Origin: Aminobacter sp039907765
GTDB taxonomy: Bacteria > Pseudomonadota > Alphaproteobacteria > Rhizobiales > Rhizobiaceae
Reading direction: 5' to 3'
NCBI RefSeq assembly: GCF_039907765.1
Contig: NZ_JARDJI010000015.1
Span: forward strand, 54,857-118,856
Length of the DNA: 64,000 nucleotides
Within the stretch, counting starts at the first letter, position 1. Each line of letters starts with the position of its first letter. The position numbers were made by a program, and so were the translations under genes. The notes beneath the pieces are model-generated. The model was not told the DNA's origin. It searched no databases and saw only the letters and a program-made list of their open reading frames with translations. Positions 35,831 to 44,723 of this stretch are shown one piece after another.

Positions 35831-37060
35831 ATGCGCCACGCAAGTCCGACCGAACTGGTCACGGCCGAGCAATTCGCGCCGACCGCGCGCCTCGACATGC
35901 CTGGGGCGCGCCCGGCCGTGGAACGCCGCGTGGCCATCGTGCACGACTGGTGTCCCGATTTCAGGGGAGGCGAGCGAGTGCTGGCGCAGATCTGCCGGCA
36001 TTTCCCCAATGCCGACGTCTTCACCCTGTTCGATTTCCTGCCGGCCGATGTGAAGGAGCAGTATTTTCGCGATGTCGAATTCCACGCCTCGGTGGCCAAC
36101 CGGCTGCCGCAGATCAGGAAATTCTACCGTTCGCTGTTCTTCCTCTGCCCGTTCCTCATCGAGCAGTTCGACGTGACTGCCTACGACATGGTGATCTCGT
36201 CCTCGGCCGCGTTCGCGCGCGGCGTGATCACCCGGCCGGACCAGCCGCATCTGTGCTACGTGCACAGCCCCGTGCGCTACGCCTGGGACGAGCAGTTCTC
36301 CTATCTCGCACAGGGCAAGCTCGGCTTCGGGCCGAAGGGCATGCTGTTCCGCTACATGCTGCACCGGCTGAGGGAATGGGACACCCGCACCGCCCACGGC
36401 CCGGACCTGATGCTGGCCAATTCCAACTATGTGCGGTCGCGCATCAGGCACATCTACGGGCGCGACGCGCGCGTGGTGTTCCCGCCGGTGGCGCTCGACG
36501 AACTCGATTTCGTGGCCGACAAGCACGACTACTACGTCTCGGCCTCCTTCCTGGCGCCCTACAAGCGCACGGACCTCGTCATCCAGGCGTTCAACGAAAT
36601 GCCGTCGCGGCGGCTGGTCATCGTCGGCGAAGGGCAGCAGTCCGCTGCGCTCAGGGCCATGGCCGGCCCCAATGTCAGCTTCGCCGGATATCTGCCGCGG
36701 CACGACTATGTGAGGACCGTGGCCGAGGCGCGGGCCATGGTCTTTGCAGGATGCGAGGATTTCGGCATCGCGCTCGCCGAGGCGCAGGCCTGCGGCACCC
36801 CGCTGGTCGCCTTCGGCCGGGGCGGTGCCGTCGACATCGTCCGCAGGCTGGGCGCGACGGAGCGGCCGACGGGGATCCTGTTCGAACGGCAGACGGTTGC
36901 GGCGCTGAGGCAGGCCGTCGAGCATTTCGAGGCGAACCGCGACCTCGTGGCGCCGGAGGCGTGCCGCGAGAACAGCGAGCGCTTTTCCGAAAAGCGCTTC
37001 GACTGCGAATTCCTGGACGCCGTGGGCGCGGTACGCTCCCTGCAGGCCGTCACTGCATGA
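35831..37060 (+). CDS. Glycosyltransferase family 4
   Basis: A 409-residue GT-B enzyme. The acceptor domain begins RRVAIVHDWCPDFRGGERVLAQ and includes HLCYVHSPVRYAWDEQF; the donor part has DYYVSASFLAPYKRTDLVI, LVIVGEGQQ and ARAMVFAGCEDFGIALAEAQACGTPLVAFGRGG, with the Glu of the EX7E motif in EDFGIALAE. Probably a mannosyl- or related transferase, judged only by resemblance. The ATG at 35831 fits the family; a longer reading from 35615 enters the promoter. Its 3' end overlaps the next gene, on the other strand, by 11 bases. Confidence 0.88.
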   Translation: MRHASPTELVTAEQFAPTARLDMPGARPAVERRVAIVHDWCPDFRGGERVLAQICRHFPNADVFTLFDFLPADVKEQYFRDVEFHASVANRLPQIRKFYRSLFFLCPFLIEQFDVTAYDMVISSSAAFARGVITRPDQPHLCYVHSPVRYAWDEQFSYLAQGKLGFGPKGMLFRYMLHRLREWDTRTAHGPDLMLANSNYVRSRIRHIYGRDARVVFPPVALDELDFVADKHDYYVSASFLAPYKRTDLVIQAFNEMPSRRLVIVGEGQQSAALRAMAGPNVSFAGYLPRHDYVRTVAEARAMVFAGCEDFGIALAEAQACGTPLVAFGRGGAVDIVRRLGATERPTGILFERQTVAALRQAVEHFEANRDLVAPEACRENSERFSEKRFDCEFLDAVGAVRSLQAVTA

Positions 37061-38171
37061 TGACGTCCATCGCGGCTTCCTGCTGCAGACCGCCGGCCTC
37101 CAGCATCGCCAGCAGATAGAGTTCGGCCGACGTGTCCCAGCGGAACAGCGACGTCCGCTGCCTGCCGCGGGCGATCATGTCCCGTCGGCGCTCGGACGAC
37201 CGGTACAGTTCCATGAAGCGGTCGAACCAGGCGTCGGCGTCGTCGGGCGAGGCGTAGAGGGCGGCGTCGCCGCAGATTTCGGGCAGGCTTGCCCGGTCCG
37301 ACACGATCACCGGGCAGCCCAGGGCCATCGCCTCGAGCGGCGGCAGGCCGAAGCCCTCGGCGAAGGAGGGGAAGGCCAGGCACATCGAATCGCGCAGCAG
37401 GGCGGCCAGCTCTGCGTCGGTAAGCCGTCCCAGCCAGGAGAGGTTGGGCGCTTGCTCGGCGTCGGGCAGGTTGAACACGCGCGCGTCCGACATGCCGGCT
37501 ATGGCGACGCGCAGGCCGACCGTGTGCAGCCTGTCGGCCATGCCGACGATGAGGCCGGCGTTCTTGTGCGGCGCGCTGCTGCCGACGAGCACGATCGTGC
37601 CTTCGCCGGCGGCCATCTGCGTCTTCAGCGAATGCCGGGCCCGCCAACCCGCGGCGTGCTCGTGGCCGTTCGGCGCCACGAAGATCTTGCCCGGCGCGCA
37701 AATGCCGTGCCGGACGAGTTCGCGCGCCGAATGGTGCGATACGGTGGAAACGCACTCGGCCTTGCGGCCCAGGACGGGCAGCAGGACCCGGTAGAGCGCG
37801 CGGAAGCTTGGCGCATAGCTCTGCGGAAAGTTGCGAGTGTTGGTGTCGTGGATGCAGACGATGTGCTGGGCGGCCACGACGGGGCCGGTGTTGCAGAGGC
37901 TGAGCAGCCCGCCCTTGACGTGCATCGGCAGCATCAGCTGTTCCCAGGCGTGGCCGCGCAGATAGCCGACGACGCGGGCGCGGACGGCAGTAAGCTCGAT
38001 GTCGACGATGGCATCGGGCGGAACGAGCAGCTCGATGTCGAGATGGTCGGCGACGGCAGGGTGGGACACCAGCAGCCGGTCGATTGCGCTGACGATTTCG
38101 CGTGCGTAGCGCTGTACGCCCGTCAACGGCTGGGCGAGGAAACGGCCGTTGATGGCCCAATGGCGCGCCAT
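37050..38171 (-). CDS. Glycosyltransferase family 4
   Basis: A 373-residue GT-B enzyme starting ARHWAINGRFLAQPLTGVQRYAREI, a start shared with the gene at 38416. Donor-binding features are VLVGSSAPHKNAGLIVG and CLAFPSFAEGFGLPPLEAMALGCPVIVSD, including the EGFGLPPLE EX7E motif. The ATG at 38171 has GGGAAG upstream; the open frame extends to 38342 without similarity. Its tail overlaps the opposing gene, so a terminator must lie within coding DNA. Confidence 0.87.
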   Translation of the reverse strand: MARHWAINGRFLAQPLTGVQRYAREIVSAIDRLLVSHPAVADHLDIELLVPPDAIVDIELTAVRARVVGYLRGHAWEQLMLPMHVKGGLLSLCNTGPVVAAQHIVCIHDTNTRNFPQSYAPSFRALYRVLLPVLGRKAECVSTVSHHSARELVRHGICAPGKIFVAPNGHEHAAGWRARHSLKTQMAAGEGTIVLVGSSAPHKNAGLIVGMADRLHTVGLRVAIAGMSDARVFNLPDAEQAPNLSWLGRLTDAELAALLRDSMCLAFPSFAEGFGLPPLEAMALGCPVIVSDRASLPEICGDAALYASPDDADAWFDRFMELYRSSERRRDMIARGRQRTSLFRWDTSAELYLLAMLEAGGLQQEAAMDVIMQ

Positions 38172-38316
38172 GAGCTTCCCGCGGGATGGGACTGCGGCTC
38201 TTACTCTGCCTTGAGGGGCGAGGGACGTCATTTCGGCCATTGGAACTGCCGCCTGGCACGGGCTCAGCAGATCGGAGCCGCCGCACCTCCCAAGGAGGCG
38301 CGTGGGAGTAGGCCGA

Positions 38317-38358
38317 TACCTCCAAGGTGTGAAAGTCCGCATCCTCCGGCCATGCTAG
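38317..38358 (+). promoter_or_regulatory. Promoter candidate with TACCTCCAA box
   Basis: TACCTCCAA (38317-38325) is followed 26 bases later by ATGCTAG (38352-38358), which could be the -10 element. A similar pair with 27 bases is on the minus strand at 40875-40917. The expected transcript start is about 50 bases before the glycosyltransferase gene. Confidence 0.5.
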
Positions 38359-38415
38359 GGTTCGGGACCAGACAGGCAGCGAAGCGGCGCGCTGAGGATC
38401 GGAGGACACCGACCG

Positions 38416-39639
38416 ATGGGCGCAGCCAAGCTGCCGGGCACGGGACGATGGTTGCACGACGAGCGCCGGATGGGGCTCACGCCGGTGCCATCCGCGAAGA
38501 CACCGGGCGAAGCCGTTGCTCTTTCCCGCGGCCGTAGCCGCCGCTGGACCATCAACGGCGACTTCGTCAACCTCAACCCCAACGGCGTGGCGCGCTATGC
38601 CCGCGAAGTCACGCTCGCCCTCGATGCGCTGGTGGCCGAAGGCCATCCGCTGGCGCGCGGGCTGCATCTCGACCTCGTCGCGCCGCGCCCGGTGCAGCTG
38701 CCGCTCAGCGCCATCGGCGTCCGGGTGGTTCCGGAATACGGCCGGCCGCGCCTGCCGCAGTTCTGGGTCCAGCTGCAGCTGCCGCGGCACGTGCCCGGCG
38801 GCCTGCTGAGCTTCTGCAATCTCGCGCCCGTCGTCCCGAGGCGGCACATCGTCTGCATCCACGACCTGCACACCCTGCTGATGCCGGAAAGCTACGGCCG
38901 GCTGTTCCGCTGGGCGCATCGCATCATGCTGCCGATCCTCGGCCGGCGCGCGGCGCGCATCACCACGGTCTCGCAGCTGTCGCGCCAGCACCTGGCCGCC
39001 TGGCACGTCGCCGCGGCGGAGAAGGTCACCGTCACCTACAACGGCGCCGACCATGCCGAACGCTGGGACGCCGGCCGCGCGCGGCTGTGGGCCGAGACGG
39101 ACAGGCCCTATGTGACGTGCCTGGGGCGCGACCAGAAATACAAGAACGTCGAACTGCTGCTGAGGCTCGCGCCGCTGCTCGACGCCATGGGTCTCGACGT
39201 GTGGATGGCCGGGGATGTCGGCGAGGCCGAACTCTTGCGCCACGCATCGCCGCTGCCGGGCAACCTCAGGCTACTCGGGCGGATCGGCGACGACGACTTC
39301 AAATGGGCGCTCGCGGGCGCGCTGTGCTTCCTGTTTCCCTCGCGCATCGAGGGCTTCGGCCTGCCTGCGGTGGAGGCGATGGTGGCCGGATGCCCGGTCG
39401 TCGCCTCGACCTCGCCCTGCCTGCCGGAAGTGTGCGGCGATGCGGCGCTCTATGCCGATCCGGACGATCCGGACGCCTGGGCGGAGGCGATCCGCAGCCT
39501 GCAGTTCAGGCCGGATCTCAGGCACAGCCTGATCGAGGCCGGCCGCATCCGCGCCGGCAACTACACCTGGCGCGGCATCGCCGAGACCTACCTCAGGCTC
39601 ATGGCCGAGGTGGACATGACGGTTTCATCCGAGGCGTGA
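38416..39639 (+). CDS. Glycosyltransferase family 4
   Basis: A 407-residue GT-B enzyme. The start WTINGDFVNLNPNGVARYAREV is close to that of the divergent neighbour at 37050, so the two probably arose by duplication. It contains ICIHDLHTLLMPESYG, ARITTVSQLSRQHL, YVTCLGRDQKYKNVELLL and the EX7E segment FLFPSRIEGFGLPAVEAM. The ATG at 38416 follows GGAGG. It converges on the gene that ends at 39644, with a 4-base gap. Confidence 0.88.
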   Translation: MGAAKLPGTGRWLHDERRMGLTPVPSAKTPGEAVALSRGRSRRWTINGDFVNLNPNGVARYAREVTLALDALVAEGHPLARGLHLDLVAPRPVQLPLSAIGVRVVPEYGRPRLPQFWVQLQLPRHVPGGLLSFCNLAPVVPRRHIVCIHDLHTLLMPESYGRLFRWAHRIMLPILGRRAARITTVSQLSRQHLAAWHVAAAEKVTVTYNGADHAERWDAGRARLWAETDRPYVTCLGRDQKYKNVELLLRLAPLLDAMGLDVWMAGDVGEAELLRHASPLPGNLRLLGRIGDDDFKWALAGALCFLFPSRIEGFGLPAVEAMVAGCPVVASTSPCLPEVCGDAALYADPDDPDAWAEAIRSLQFRPDLRHSLIEAGRIRAGNYTWRGIAETYLRLMAEVDMTVSSEA

Positions 39640-39643
39640 TCGA

Positions 39644-40837
39644 TCAGGCGGACGCCGGCGTGCGGTTGCCGGTCTTCCCCGCCGCGTCGCCCATGCCGTT
39701 CGACATCAGCAAATCCCGCCAGCGCGACAGGAACCGGGCCTTGGTGAACGCCGCAGCCATCGTCCTGAGACGATTGGCCGTCGCGGCCTTCTCCGCCGGG
39801 TCTCGCGCCAGTGCCGCATCGATGGCGTTGGCGATGGCAGCCGGATCGACGGGCGGAATCTCGATGCAGACACCGTCGACGGCCTCGACCAGGGCACTGC
39901 CGGCCGAGACGATCGGCAGCAGCCCCATATAGGCTGCTTCCAGCGCGGGCATTCCGAAGCCTTCCAGCAGGCTCGGCAGCAGGAAGGCTTCCGCATTCCC
40001 ATAGAGCCAGCGCAGCTCGGCGTCGGGCACGTAGTCGAGGATCCGGACGCCGGGCACGGTGCGCGCCAGCTCGACGATCTCCTCGTGACCCGCCCCTCTG
40101 GATCCGCAAAGGACATAGCGGATGCCCCGGCGATGGAAACCGCCGTCGCGGTACGCCCGCAGCGCGGTCGTCTGGTTCTTGCGGGTCTCGAAGGCGCCGA
40201 CGGTCAGGATGAACGGCGGCTCGAGCCCGTCGACCGGCTTGGCGGGACCCTCGAACAGTTCGCTGCGGACATAGAGCGGAATGGTCGTGAGGAAGCGGAA
40301 GTCCGACCCGTAGAGGGAGACGAAGCTGTCGCGTGACCAGTTGCTGACGAAGACGACGCCGGGGCCGATGCGCGCGATCTTGCCATAGGCGTGGCGGTAG
40401 CTCTGAACGGTGCCCGGATGGTAGAGCGCCGGGTGGGTGAGCGGCCCGGTGTCGTGGCACAGCACGATGTCGTCGGGCGCCAGCGCCGACCTCAGGACGT
40501 AGAGCGGGTCGAGGAACAGCCTGAAGCCGCCGCGGCCGACGTCGTCGCGGATCAGCAAGCGCTCGCTGTTTCCGGCGAAGCCGATCTCGGCCATCATCAG
40601 CCGCGCCGAAAGCTTGCGGAACAGCCCCTCCGGGCCATGGCGGCCGAGCCGCCAGTAGCGGACGTCGGCCACATCCGGCACGAATTCGCGGCAGAGATCC
40701 TTGGCGATATGGTAGGCGCCGGTGCGGTTGACGATCGACAGCGAGTTGTCGATCAGGACACGCGGCGTGGAGACGGTTCGGTCCGCCCGGGCCGGCCGGC
40801 GGGACTGCAAACCGCGTCCAATCAGGTCCGACGTCAT
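39644..40837 (-). CDS. Glycosyltransferase family 4
   Basis: A 397-residue GT-B enzyme with RVLIDNSLSIVNRTGAYHIAK at the start, VFVSNWSRDSF, FILTVGAFETRKNQTTALRAY and the EX7E motif in LLPSLLEGFGMPALEAAYMG. The start is uncertain: ATG at 40837 or at 40870; neither has a good Shine-Dalgarno, and 40870 is almost on the predicted -10, so I took 40837. It has its own box-containing promoter, and converges on the upstream enzyme. Confidence 0.86.
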   Translation of the reverse strand: MTSDLIGRGLQSRRPARADRTVSTPRVLIDNSLSIVNRTGAYHIAKDLCREFVPDVADVRYWRLGRHGPEGLFRKLSARLMMAEIGFAGNSERLLIRDDVGRGGFRLFLDPLYVLRSALAPDDIVLCHDTGPLTHPALYHPGTVQSYRHAYGKIARIGPGVVFVSNWSRDSFVSLYGSDFRFLTTIPLYVRSELFEGPAKPVDGLEPPFILTVGAFETRKNQTTALRAYRDGGFHRRGIRYVLCGSRGAGHEEIVELARTVPGVRILDYVPDAELRWLYGNAEAFLLPSLLEGFGMPALEAAYMGLLPIVSAGSALVEAVDGVCIEIPPVDPAAIANAIDAALARDPAEKAATANRLRTMAAAFTKARFLSRWRDLLMSNGMGDAAGKTGNRTPASA

Positions 40838-40874
40838 CTGGTCAACCGCTCGCGGGAAGGCTCTGCACATGAGG

Positions 40875-40917
40875 CTAGCATTTCGACGGCGGCGCGGCCC
40901 ACTACACGTTGGAGGTA
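40875..40917 (-). promoter_or_regulatory. Promoter candidate with TACCTCCAA box, minus strand
   Basis: On the minus strand TACCTCCAA (40917-40909) is followed after 27 bases by ATGCTAG (40881-40875). It mirrors the arrangement at 38317-38358 and points at the glycosyltransferase gene starting at 40837. Confidence 0.5.
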
Positions 40918-41098
40918 AGCCCGCGGGCATCGGCGACGCGCGGTCTTGCCGTGCGAACATCGGCGCGTCCCGGGCCGCTACGCCTTTTGTCTGCCGAGGT
41001 CGGCAGATTGGCGGGCCTGACAGGGCTCGGATTTCCCGGAATGATGGCTTTCGGCGGTGTTGGGCGAGTACGTGCCTGTTGATCACAGGAGCTGGCTG

Positions 41099-42103
41099 AT
41101 GCGTGCGACCGAGAGCCATCCCCAGGTGGCTATCCTCACTCCCGTGTTCAACGGCGAGCGTTTCCTCGACGAAACCATGCGGTGCGTGCAGGCGAGCGAC
41201 TACCCCAATCTGGTGCATGTCGTCCTGGACAACGCCAGCACCGACCGCACTCAGGAGATCATCGCGAGCTATGGAGGCGGCCGCGTGCCCGTCGTGGCGC
41301 GGCGCAATCCCGCCACCATCCCGCTGTGCGACAATCTCAATGCCGTTGCCGCCACGGCCCCGGCCACGGCGAAATATGTCCGCTTGCTCTGCGCCGACGA
41401 TCTGATCGCCCCCACGGCGATCTCGCGCATGGTCGAGGTGGGGGAGCGCAGCGACGATATCGGCGTCGTCGGCTGCCTGTGCGCCGACGTCGGCAATCTC
41501 GGGTCGGAGCTCGATCCCGACACCGACGTGTTTCCCGGGCCGGCGGTGGTCAGGGCCTATCTGCGGCGCGAGACGATGGTGCTATCGGGCACGCACCTGT
41601 TGTTTCGGAAGGCTGCCTTCGATGCGGGGCACCCGCCTTACGATCCGACGATGAGCTCGTGCGACGCCGATTGCGCCATCAGGGTGTCGATGCGCGGTTC
41701 CTTCGGCTTCGTGCATGAGGTGCTCGCCACGTTCAGGCACCACGAGGACAGCCATTCGGCGACCGTCGCCACCGTCAACGGTGAGCACCTGTTCGAGTGG
41801 CTGCTGCTGCTCGACAGATACGGGCCCCTGGTCATGAGTCGAGGCGAATATCGGGACTGCCGCGGGCTCTATCGGAGGTATCTCCTGCGGCGGTCGCTGC
41901 TGCCGCTGATCAGGAGCGGGAACCCGCGCCTGCTGGCGCTGCAGATGAAGCGCCTTGCCGAAATCGACGATGCGGCGGGGCCGCTCGACTTCGCCGCGGC
42001 ATTGAGCGAATGGCTCTATTTCGTCGTCTCGGGCCAGAGGCATCGGGTAGGCGCCCCGCGCAAGTCTTTGCCTAGAGCGCCCGAGAAGCCGATCTGTCCG
42101 TGA
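41099..42103 (+). CDS. Glycosyltransferase family 2
   Basis: A 334-residue GT-A enzyme with QVAILTPVFNGERFLDETMRCV, LDNASTDRTQEIIASY and the DD motif in VRLLCADDLIAP. The ATG at 41099 follows CAGGAG. The last 11 codons run antisense to the end of the opposing GT2 gene (32-base overlap). Probably adds a sugar to the repeat unit; specificity unknown. Confidence 0.88.
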   Translation: MRATESHPQVAILTPVFNGERFLDETMRCVQASDYPNLVHVVLDNASTDRTQEIIASYGGGRVPVVARRNPATIPLCDNLNAVAATAPATAKYVRLLCADDLIAPTAISRMVEVGERSDDIGVVGCLCADVGNLGSELDPDTDVFPGPAVVRAYLRRETMVLSGTHLLFRKAAFDAGHPPYDPTMSSCDADCAIRVSMRGSFGFVHEVLATFRHHEDSHSATVATVNGEHLFEWLLLLDRYGPLVMSRGEYRDCRGLYRRYLLRRSLLPLIRSGNPRLLALQMKRLAEIDDAAGPLDFAAALSEWLYFVVSGQRHRVGAPRKSLPRAPEKPICP

Positions 42104-43034
42104 GTTCGGCGGCAATCGCCGGCGCGTCGGTCGGCAGCGTCACGCTGGCAAACAGTTCGCGCAGGTAGCCGACGTCGTACCAGAAGCGGAGGAAGAATTC
42201 CTGCCGCGGCGACGGGACGAAATATGCCAGGCCAAGCACCGGCAGCGAGGCGAGCAGCTTGAGCAGTGCGGCGGGCCCGACCTGCTCGCCCTGCATGCGC
42301 CTGATCTTCTGGTCGCTGATCCCGTCCCAATAGGCGCGGCGCGCGGCCCAGCTGCGCTCCAGGCGCTCCCGCGGGATCTTGTGGCCGACACGCATGCGCC
42401 CATTGTGGAGGATGGCCGCGCCCTGCTTGCGCAGGCATTCGACCACGAGTTTCTCCTCGCCGCTCAGCAGCACCTTGCCCACCCGGCCGAGCTGCGGCGA
42501 GAATGCGCCGACGGCAAGCAGCGCCTCGCGCCGGAAGATGACGTTTGCCCCCACGATGCCTGCCTCCCCGCGGAGGTCCTCGCCGCTTTCGACCTGCGTG
42601 AGGGACAGGAGCTGGCGCCAGCGGGGGCCGATTTGGCAGGATTGCCCGTCGGCATAGATGGGGTCCACGCGTCCGCCGATGATGGCGCAATCGGGCGGTG
42701 CCGAACGGACCGCATGCAGGGCCTCGCCGATCCAATCATCCGCCGCCACGACATCGTCGTCGAGATAGGCGATCCAGTCGGTACGGGTGGCGGCCAGCGC
42801 GGCGTTCCGGGCAGTCGCGAGCCCCGGCCTGTCGACACGGATCAGGCCTGCATGCGGCCACTGCGCGGCCGCGGCCGCGATCTTCAGCCTTTCGCTTTCC
42901 GAGGACGCGCTGTCAACCACGAGCACGGGGGGCATTGCCCGCGCGCGGCCGCCCAGCAGCGACTGCAGGCATTCAGCGAGGTCGCCGCTGCGATTGTGCG
43001 TGCAGATCGCTATGGTCAGCATCGATCGGGGCAT
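42072..43034 (-). CDS. Glycosyltransferase family 2
   Basis: A 320-residue GT-A enzyme with LTIAICTHNRSGDLAECLQSLL, RNAALAATRTDWIAYLDDDVV (the DDD motif) and GANVIFRREALLAVGAFSP. A C-terminal hydrophobic stretch (LLKLLASLPVLGLAYFV) may anchor it to the membrane. It is 33 bases downstream of the Cys-rich protein gene and may share its transcript. The ATG at 43034 is the first good start; 43022 is possible. Confidence 0.87.
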   Translation of the reverse strand: MPRSMLTIAICTHNRSGDLAECLQSLLGGRARAMPPVLVVDSASSESERLKIAAAAAQWPHAGLIRVDRPGLATARNAALAATRTDWIAYLDDDVVAADDWIGEALHAVRSAPPDCAIIGGRVDPIYADGQSCQIGPRWRQLLSLTQVESGEDLRGEAGIVGANVIFRREALLAVGAFSPQLGRVGKVLLSGEEKLVVECLRKQGAAILHNGRMRVGHKIPRERLERSWAARRAYWDGISDQKIRRMQGEQVGPAALLKLLASLPVLGLAYFVPSPRQEFFLRFWYDVGYLRELFASVTLPTDAPAIAAELTDRSASRAL

Positions 43035-43067
43035 TGGCGGTCCGACGTTTCGGGTCCGTTCGGCGGA

Positions 43068-44186
43068 CTATTGCCTGGCGTCACTGTTTTCAGGAACACG
43101 CTCCAGCCAGATCTCGCGCCACCAGGAATAGATGCTGCGCGGGCACATCATCCGGTCATGGCTGTAACAGCCATGGCACACGGCGTCTTCGAGTATGATG
43201 GCGGGCCTCTTCAAGCCGTGCAGCTGTCCATTCTTCTCGTCGACGAACTTCTCGATCCTGGTCAGGACGCGATAGGTCTTTCCGCAGGATGGCACCATGT
43301 CCGCGTCGAACTGGAGCCTGCCGTTGCCGCCGGTGATGTTCAGCGTCGCCAGGATTTCCTCGTATGACTTCACCCTGACGAGTTCGCCCGGCTGAAGGTC
43401 GAGAGGTTCGCAAGGGGTGGCCTGGTTGACCGCGAACTTGCCCTTCCGGGCGGGGTAGGGGAGGCCGCCGCGCAGCTTCTGGAACCGGTCGTAGAGCCAC
43501 CGTCCCGGTTTTCCCAGCGTCCTGCGATTGGCCATCGTCAGCGTCACATAAGTCGCATAAGCGAACGAGTGCCACATTTCGGAAGGCGAAGCGTTACCGG
43601 ACGTGAAGTCTTCCAGATACTGGCCGAAGCTCCACCATTTCAGCGTCGTCGTGTAGGCGAGCAGCCGCGTCGCCTGGCAACTGTACCGGCGCTGCTCCGG
43701 CGGCCGGCCGTCGCTGACGGCGTCCAGAAGCTGCTGTTCGGTGCAGCCCGCGCGACGGGGCGACGGCCTGGTCGTGGCCGGCGACGCAGCGACCTCGACG
43801 GGCTTCAGCCAGTCGTCCTTCCAGAACAGCAGGCATCCTGCCTGGCAGCCGCCGTGGGCGCTGCCATCGCAGCGCAGGCTGAGGTGAACCGCGTTTTCGA
43901 GCTTCAGTCCCTTGTAGGCGCCCGACACTGTGTCGCAGGACTTGTGGGCCCTTTTGTAGACGCGGAAGCGCTGCCCGCAATATTGCAGCATCTCCGGCAT
44001 GAACGGCATGCTTTCCAGCTCGCCGTTCGCATCGAGCGTCGCCAGGATCTCCTCCTTGCTCCTGACCTCGACCAGGTCGCCGGCACCGAAGATCGAGCTG
44101 CCGGCAAATCCGCTGCGGACAGCACTGTTCGGGGTTGTGGTGGGGCCTTCTGCTTCTCTGGACAGCACATGCGGGGCAGCGGTCAT
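43068..44186 (-). CDS. Duplicated Cys-rich protein of unknown function
   Basis: A 372-residue soluble protein with two related domains. Domain A (about 36-130) begins GDLVEVRSKEEILATLD, then Cys70 in the segment MPEMLQYCGQRFRVYKR, Cys84, and Cys106, Cys114, Cys118 before WKDDWLKPV. Domain B (about 267-363) begins GELVRVKSYEEILATLN, then Cys301 (SCGKTYRV), Cys337, Cys340, Cys348, ending WWREIWLERV. The Cys spacing suggests metal or disulphide chemistry. The central part (residues 160-240) is rich in Trp and Tyr. No catalytic family is recognised; similar proteins are known as hypotheticals. It lies within the polysaccharide cluster and probably shares a transcript with the GT2 gene that follows. 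Confidence 0.75.
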   Translation of the reverse strand: MTAAPHVLSREAEGPTTTPNSAVRSGFAGSSIFGAGDLVEVRSKEEILATLDANGELESMPFMPEMLQYCGQRFRVYKRAHKSCDTVSGAYKGLKLENAVHLSLRCDGSAHGGCQAGCLLFWKDDWLKPVEVAASPATTRPSPRRAGCTEQQLLDAVSDGRPPEQRRYSCQATRLLAYTTTLKWWSFGQYLEDFTSGNASPSEMWHSFAYATYVTLTMANRRTLGKPGRWLYDRFQKLRGGLPYPARKGKFAVNQATPCEPLDLQPGELVRVKSYEEILATLNITGGNGRLQFDADMVPSCGKTYRVLTRIEKFVDEKNGQLHGLKRPAIILEDAVCHGCYSHDRMMCPRSIYSWWREIWLERVPENSDARQ

Positions 44187-44723
44187 TCATGATCTCCGCG
44201 TTACCAGGAGCGCGAAAGGCCCGCATCCCGGCGACCCCCGCGGTGATTGCACAGCGCCGGATGTTATGTGCCCCGGCTTGAACGGGACATGAGCGCGACG
44301 ACGTCATTTTGGTCGAGACTACGCCATAGGAATTACGACCCGCGACACTGCATCGACCGTAGTCAGTACTGGAGCGGGAGCATGCGGAAATGGGAACATC
44401 GAGCGACCGGCGAGGCGCGGGCGCGCCCGCCGTGCGACGTCGGCAAGGTCCGGTGTCTGGCCGAAAGGAACACGGAAGCATGGCCGCAAGGGCGGGTTCC
44501 CACTTTCGCCGAGCGCCGATCGCCGGCGCTTCCCGCCCCGTGGGACATGACGAGGCCGCTGCCGACGTCCGGCGGACGAACGGCGTCAACAACTGGCAAG
44601 CCCGACCCCCGCTCGGGACGGGTCTGGGCAAGGTCGCGAACTGGTGTCTCGACGGGAACGGGGGATGAAGCCGGTGCTGCCAAGGCCGATGGCAGGCCGG
44701 CCAAACGGGGGGCGTGTAGAAAC
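44187..44723. promoter_or_regulatory. Gene-free spacer before the flippase gene
   Basis: A 537-base spacer between divergent genes. It has no open frame with a family match and no box of the TACCTCC type. Several AT-richer pieces (CTACGCCATAGGAATTACGA, near 44320-44340) may be promoter elements. An upstream ATG at 44247 is in frame with the flippase but the extra stretch lacks similarity. Confidence 0.35.

Noticed and set aside
44247..44723. N-terminal extension of the flippase
   Set aside because: The frame is open, but the added 159 residues are Arg/Pro-rich without similarity; the normal start is 44724.
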